Part shown: in pieces, positions 6,529 to 10,532 of the stretch
Layout: the number at the start of each line of letters is the position of its first letter
Numbering within the stretch: the stretch's first letter is position 1
Source of the DNA: Pseudomonadota bacterium
GTDB lineage: Bacteria; Pseudomonadota; Gammaproteobacteria; Steroidobacterales; Steroidobacteraceae
Assembly: GCA_021850555.1 (NCBI GenBank)
Contig: JAJZLX010000084.1
Coordinates: 1-10,532, forward strand
DNA: 10,532 nucleotides
Reading direction: 5' to 3'
The notes under the pieces: model-generated
Databases searched by the model: none
What the model saw: only the letters and a program-made list of their open reading frames with translations
Told to the model about the DNA's origin: nothing
Program-made: the position numbers and the translations under genes

Positions 6529-7098
6529 TCAGGGGGCCAGGATCGCGGCGATCCTGTCGGCAAGCCGGCCCAGGAGTCGACTCATTGCCGCGGCTTGCCC
6601 GCGGGAGCCCCCGGCCGGATGTGCCCGCGTTACCAGCTGCACGCGCTGCGGCAGTAACGGTTCCCCGGAGCCGGGTGCGAACTGCGCCCAACTCCCCTCG
6701 AGACGAACGGTGCCGGAGGGGCCGGCATCGAAGCGCAGCACATCGACCACGAGCACGTGTGTTCCGGCCGGCGGCAGCGATCCCGGAGGCAGCACAGTGC
6801 TTGCCGGCAGCCGTGCGGCGAGGTCCTGCTCCAGCACGCGCTGTATCATCCCGGCGAGCGGCGCGCCCCAGCGGTTGCGGTCGCTCAGATGAAGAGTTTC
6901 TGGTGCGCTCTCGCGCACCATCTCCTGGCGCTGGAGAACCTCGGGGATATGCACCGCGGCGACCTGCAGCATGAGGCCGGCCGCCGGTAGCTGCACGCGT
7001 GGGGGTACAGGGTCGAGTGTGTAAAACCGACTGGGCGGGCTCGAGGCACAGCTGGCAAGCAGTAGCGCCAGGACCAAGCAGGGGGCGAGGGATCTCAT
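6529..7098 (-). CDS. pqiC: PqiC: outer-membrane lipoprotein of the Pqi lipid-transport system
   Basis: This 189-residue protein has an N-terminal signal ending in lipobox L-A-S-C (lipidated Cys17), then SSPPSRFYTLDP, typical of the PqiC/YmbA and ABC-transport auxiliary component family. PqiC anchors the PqiB tube to the outer membrane. Downstream residues include EVLQRQEMV, the NRWGAPLAGMIQRVLEQDLA segment and a C-terminal helix rich in Ala/Leu, as in relatives. The ATG at 7098 is preferred over upstream codons because the signal peptide begins there and GGAG lies 7 nt upstream. It is the last gene of the operon, 4 bp after pqiB. No clear terminator follows, and the transposase pseudogene begins within about 80 bp of its stop. 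Confidence 0.88.
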   Translation of the reverse strand: MRSLAPCLVLALLLASCASSPPSRFYTLDPVPPRVQLPAAGLMLQVAAVHIPEVLQRQEMVRESAPETLHLSDRNRWGAPLAGMIQRVLEQDLAARLPASTVLPPGSLPPAGTHVLVVDVLRFDAGPSGTVRLEGSWAQFAPGSGEPLLPQRVQLVTRAHPAGGSRGQAAAMSRLLGRLADRIAAILAP

Positions 7099-7102
7099 GC
7101 GA

Positions 7103-8398
7103 TTACTCCGTACGCCCGCGCAGCAGGGCCCCGGGATGTTGGTCGAGGTAGTTTGCCAGCGAGCGGATCGCTCGCGCGGCGCCGGCGAGCGCTGTGAGCG
7201 TGTGCTCGACATTGCCATTCGGCGCGGTCGGGCTGGCTCCCAGGGTGCCTCGGGCCGCCTCGGTGGTCACGTCGATCTGCTGGGCAACGGCGCGCAGCTG
7301 CTTGGCCGTTAGCCTGAGGCTGACCAGGGTCGGGGAGACCTGAGGTCCGGCCTGCCGTACCGTCTGCTCGAGCGCGGCGAGCGTGCCGTCGAGGTGCGCG
7401 ATACTGCCGCGCAGCTGCGGCGAGGAAACGAGGCGGCTCAGTTGCGCCGTCAGGGTCCGCACATTGGCGGCAATCTGCGTGAGCGGCAGCGAGCCGAGCG
7501 TGCGCGACAGGGCGGCAAGCCCACCGCCCGGGGCCGTGGGGATGAGCGGGTAGCGCTGCGCTGTCTCGAGGTGCGCCGGCGCCGCGCCGGCGACCATTTC
7601 CAACACCACCTGACGGCTGCCGACCAGGGGCAGGGACCGCGTGAGCCTTGCACGCAAGCCTTTGCGCACGAGTCGCCCGAGTAATCGATTGAATGTCCGG
7701 CGCGAATAACCGGCGGCGATCCCTCGACCGACGAAGTGAAAGCGGCTCGGATCCAGATCGAGCACGACCGGCGTGCTGATGCGCCCGGTGCGCCGGTCGA
7801 TTCGAAGTCCCACGCTCGCGACTTGCCCGACGGTAAATCCGCGCAGCGTGACCGGCGAGTGGACGGGCAGATTGCCTATCGCGGCGTCGAATTTGACCCG
7901 ATAGGGCAGGGAGACGGCGAACATCTTGTACGGATTGCTTTCAATTCCCTTGAAGGAGCGCGTCGGCGCTCCGCCACCCGGTCTCATGACGATTACCGGG
8001 CCGGAGATCAGTGTCATCAGTGAAGACGGATGCAACAGGCTCGGGTGCGCTCCTTCGAGAAAGAAATGGGTCCCGCTGCGCAACTCTCCCGCGAGGCTCT
8101 TCTCGATGTCGAGGTCCACGATGACGTGCAAGTTGTCGCTTGCCAACGCAACGCTCGTCACCGTACCGACCCGAACGCCGCGATACATCACGCGTGTACT
8201 ACCGGGTTGCATGCCGTGGGCGTTGGTGTAGATGACCGTTACCTCGATGCCGTGCGAACTGAGCGTACGCACGAGCAGCCACACCACGAGGCCGATTGCG
8301 GCGATGGGTATGCCCCAGATCCAGCCCGGCCATCGAGTCGTGCGAGTGGCAGCCATCGTCCGCCGGGGCGTCTCGGCCTGTCGATCGGGCTCGTTCAT
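7103..8398 (-). CDS. pqiB: PqiB: MCE-domain periplasm-spanning lipid-transport protein (two MCE domains)
   Basis: This 431-residue protein has an N-terminal cytoplasmic basic segment, one TM helix (~27-46), a first MCE domain (~50-140, with GMQPGSTRVMYRGVRVGTV) and another (~164-270, with GNLPVHSPVTLRGFTVGQVA), then a long helical/coiled region ending in YLDQHPGALLRGR, as in PqiB homologues. MCE proteins form hexameric rings and tubes that carry lipids between membranes. E. coli PqiB is ~546 residues with three MCE domains, so this is a shorter, two-domain form. The ATG at 8398 overlaps the pqiA stop as ATGA, which argues against the upstream GTG (8443). It is the middle gene of the operon, and translation is likely coupled to pqiA. 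Confidence 0.9.
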   Translation of the reverse strand: MNEPDRQAETPRRTMAATRTTRWPGWIWGIPIAAIGLVVWLLVRTLSSHGIEVTVIYTNAHGMQPGSTRVMYRGVRVGTVTSVALASDNLHVIVDLDIEKSLAGELRSGTHFFLEGAHPSLLHPSSLMTLISGPVIVMRPGGGAPTRSFKGIESNPYKMFAVSLPYRVKFDAAIGNLPVHSPVTLRGFTVGQVASVGLRIDRRTGRISTPVVLDLDPSRFHFVGRGIAAGYSRRTFNRLLGRLVRKGLRARLTRSLPLVGSRQVVLEMVAGAAPAHLETAQRYPLIPTAPGGGLAALSRTLGSLPLTQIAANVRTLTAQLSRLVSSPQLRGSIAHLDGTLAALEQTVRQAGPQVSPTLVSLRLTAKQLRAVAQQIDVTTEAARGTLGASPTAPNGNVEHTLTALAGAARAIRSLANYLDQHPGALLRGRTE

Positions 8399-9621
8399 GG
8401 GTTTTCGGTTTGCCCAGACTGCAGAGGGAGACCGGCATCCCACATCAATCTAGGGTCGAATGTACGCGATGCAACCATCGTGAAAACGACCACGAGAATG
8501 AAAGCGGGCGCGCCGACCGAAGCCCCGGCGGTGACGATCCCCGGGAATTGCAACAGCGGGGTGAATACGGCGATGGTGAACACATCAACGTTGGCCCAAC
8601 GCCCAATCTCATCGATGAAATGGCACAGACGGGTCTTCAGCACGAGGTGATGCGGCGAGCGGTGGCGAATCGAGACCAGAAACCAGGTGAGTCCGAGCAG
8701 CTTCAGCAGCGGAATGGCTATGCTCGTACAGAAGATCAGCACGCCAAGCGGGTACAGGTGAGCATGGAAGAGATCCTCGATGCCATCGACGATCCGGTAT
8801 TGCACACGAACTCCGAACTGGGTATCGGTGCTCATCGGGTAGATGTTGGCTGGGAGCAAAAGGGCGTAGCCGGCGATGACCAGGGCGAGCGTGCGCACGA
8901 ATGCGTCGGGCTTGCGCGCCCGCAAGCGCACGGCGCATCGCGGACAGAGTGAGCCCTCGGAGGTGGCCGGCAGCACGAGTTCGCAAACCTCACAGCCTAT
9001 CGTTGCCACACCGGCACTCGGGAGCGCCCTTTCCGGGTAGATCGCCCGCCATACCGTGCGTGCATCCAGGGTTGCACGCGACAGCATGCACAGCAGCGCG
9101 GCGATGATCAGACAGAATCCGCCTGCGTCGATCGCTACCGGCAAAACCGCCTCCAGGCGGCCGTACCCCACAATGCACCCGATGAGATACACATCCGGCA
9201 TGGCCCAGCGATCGAGCCGCACCGACCAGCGGAACAACCGGCCGAGCCAGCGGGGGCGGTGCCCCAAATGCACCATCGCCAGGACAGTGCTCAGCAAGCC
9301 GAACCGCACGAACGGCGCGATGACGGCAAATGCCGCCACCAGCACCGCGAGGATCACCCAATGATGATTCCACAGGATGACAACGCCGGAACCCAAATGG
9401 CTCTGGCGGGTCATGCCGAGCATCGAGACGCTCATCAAAGGCAGAAAATTCGCCGGAAACAGCAGCACCAACGTGGCTATTGCGCAGGCGAGCGCCGCAG
9501 TGATGCTCCGCCCATTGGTCCGCTCGAGTCGGCTGTCGCAGACCGGGCATATGGCAACTTCCGCGCTAGCGAGCTGGGGGAGCTCTTCCAGCGTACCGCA
9601 ATGACTGCACGCGATGGTCAT
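8395..9621 (-). CDS. pqiA: PqiA: inner-membrane protein with two zinc-ribbon/transmembrane halves
   Basis: This 408-residue polytopic protein is close in length to E. coli PqiA (417). It is built as two repeats: zinc ribbon CSHC...CPVC (5-8, 25-28), then TM segments with PANFLPLMS (56-64) and RWAMPDVY (138-145); second ribbon CEVC...CPRC (210-213, 226-229), then PANIYPMST (257-265) and RWANVDVFTIAVFTPLLQFPG (341-361). Around eight TM helices are visible. It works with PqiB and PqiC in envelope lipid homeostasis; in enterobacteria the operon responds to paraquat (SoxRS) and stationary phase, but no SoxS-like box is evident here. ATG at 9621; the ribosome site is weak. Its TGA overlaps the pqiB ATG. 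Confidence 0.93.
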   Translation of the reverse strand: MTIACSHCGTLEELPQLASAEVAICPVCDSRLERTNGRSITAALACAIATLVLLFPANFLPLMSVSMLGMTRQSHLGSGVVILWNHHWVILAVLVAAFAVIAPFVRFGLLSTVLAMVHLGHRPRWLGRLFRWSVRLDRWAMPDVYLIGCIVGYGRLEAVLPVAIDAGGFCLIIAALLCMLSRATLDARTVWRAIYPERALPSAGVATIGCEVCELVLPATSEGSLCPRCAVRLRARKPDAFVRTLALVIAGYALLLPANIYPMSTDTQFGVRVQYRIVDGIEDLFHAHLYPLGVLIFCTSIAIPLLKLLGLTWFLVSIRHRSPHHLVLKTRLCHFIDEIGRWANVDVFTIAVFTPLLQFPGIVTAGASVGAPAFILVVVFTMVASRTFDPRLMWDAGLPLQSGQTENP

Positions 9622-10280
9622 GCCACTCGGCCCGCCTGGCGGCAGGCAGTTTCTTGCCCGAGCCCCGCGCTGTCATCTCGAATTCACGTTAGCACACGTT
9701 CGCACTCGAACCGCTGCTCACCTTAATTCTCGCGGAGCGGCGGATCGGTGCGATACCGCACAGACCCGCGCGCAAGATCACCGTGACGCTGCGGAACGGC
9801 TTGGTGCGTATGACGGGGCGAATGCCGAAAACGGCGCGGATGGTGCCGCCGGCACTCCGGCAGTGTGAACGGTGGTCAGGAACCGCCTGATTCCGGGGTT
9901 GGGCTGCGGTTTTGAGATGACCGCCTGAGCCTCGAGGCGGTCGATACTGCCTGTCTCATCGTCTTCGGATTTCCCCCTCTATACGTCGTTCTTTGGCGCG
10001 TCGTCGCGCAGCGGCGGCGCGGTCTGACCGGCCGTTCAGGCCGGGCAGAGATCTACTTCTGCGATTGGACTTCTGGGGGTGTGCGCACCTGCGCCCCGGG
10101 TGCGGTTTTGTCTGCTTCGGCCATGCTGAGGGCACGAGACGCACATAGACGAAGGTCCGGGCAGTTTGATTGGCGTCGACCCCCGGGCCCTCGGTGCGCA
10201 GCGCCGTCGGAGGCGGCTTTGCCAGTCCTTTATGCCTCGCCGCCGCGGCGCTGTCCAAGGCCGTCGGGGAGGGGGTCTAG
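9622..10280. other. Region upstream of pqiA with no recognised gene; two perfect stem-loops
   Basis: About 650 bp precede the next gene-like ORF. GCCTG-GCGG-CAGGC (9634-9647) sits in the pqiA leader. GACCGCCT (9919-9926) pairs with AGGCGGTC (9935-9942), and CCGGCC-GTTCA-GGCCGG (10028-10044) is another perfect stem. None has a following U-run, so terminator calls are not supported. Open frames on both strands show no similarity I recognise. Confidence 0.4.
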
Positions 10281-10450
10281 GGGCTGCCCGAGGAGCCGGC
10301 AACCTACCGGCTCTACCATTGCCGCCGCTGCGGGATGCAGGTGTGCATTTTCGCGCAATGCGATTGCGGGAACCTGTACTGCCCGGGAGATTTCCCGCAA
10401 CAGGCTCGCCGGGAGTCTGTGCGCCGCTCCGGCGCCCGCTACCAGTGCAT
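10281..10450 (+). pseudogene. Degenerate zinc-ribbon ORF of a transposon-linked type, cut by the window end
   Basis: The frame opens after TAG at 10278-10280 and reads EEPATYRLYHCRRCGMQVCI, then FAQCDCGNLYCPGDFPQQAR, then RRSGARYQC before a poly-C run. It resembles a small family often found beside transposases, in which CxxC...CxRGxxYCxxxC is followed by ARR and RYQ. Here the Arg of C-D-R-G is Cys, and the last family Cys is Phe (G-D-F). No ATG precedes the family domain; GTG/CTG starts are possible only after 10281. The changes and missing start suggest decay, although the poor sequence that follows leaves room for base-call error. Confidence 0.4.
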
Positions 10451-10532
10451 CCCCCCCCCCCCCCCCCCCCGGGGGGGCCCCCCCCCAGGCCCCCCACCCC
10501 AGGCCCGACCGGGGGGGGCAAAAGCGGGGGGG
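10451..10532. other. C/G homopolymer tract, probable contig-end artefact
   Basis: Twenty C in a row (10451-10470), seven G, then further runs of C and G to the window end. This is unlike any other part of the window and resembles low-quality sequence at a contig edge. Frames read through it should be ignored. Confidence 0.6.

Noticed and set aside
10036..10521. 161-codon minus-strand Gly/Pro-rich ORF
   Set aside because: Its start lies in the homopolymer tract and its composition reflects GC bias only.

Overview
The window is GC-rich DNA from a Gram-negative proteobacterium. An inner/outer-membrane lipid-transport operon of Pqi type, a class II sirtuin and the tail of an HpnL-like (hopanoid-linked) membrane protein fit a hopanoid-making beta- or gammaproteobacterium. 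This placement is an inference from gene content. All functional calls are by reading the sequence and recalling families; no search was run.

Region 1 (1-2513) is chromosomal housekeeping: the 3' end of an HpnL-like gene (+), a convergent class II sirtuin (-), a divergently transcribed fructosamine-kinase-like gene (+), and a small cysteine-rich DUF3079 gene (+). The sirtuin and kinase share a ~260 bp divergent promoter region.

Region 2 (2514-6500) starts with an AT-richer spacer and a tRNA-Cys(GCA) gene. It continues as a decayed accessory island, almost all on the minus strand. From the tRNA outward it holds: a VapBC-type toxin-antitoxin pair whose toxin has Lys where the family has a catalytic Glu; a ~260 bp imperfect inverted-repeat element with hairpin arms; a fragment of an MBL-fold hydrolase gene with two frameshifts; a MobC-like mobilisation gene whose 3' end has been replaced in frame by that fragment; an excisionase-type HTH remnant; and a transposase pseudogene with a frameshift, a nonsense codon and a truncated 3' end that abuts the HTH remnant. 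The tRNA, HTH, MobC and transposase pieces look like the remains of a mobilisable integrated element.

Region 3 (6529-9621, minus strand) is an intact pqiA-pqiB-pqiC operon with a 4-nt ATGA overlap and then a 4-nt gap. PqiA is a membrane protein with two zinc-ribbon/TM halves, PqiB is an MCE protein (two MCE domains here rather than three), and PqiC is an outer-membrane lipoprotein. Together they are expected to form a lipid-trafficking bridge across the periplasm.

Region 4 (9622-10532) holds the pqi upstream region, about 650 bp with no recognisable gene, the start of a degenerate zinc-ribbon ORF of a transposon-linked type, and a terminal C/G homopolymer tract that looks like a poor contig end.
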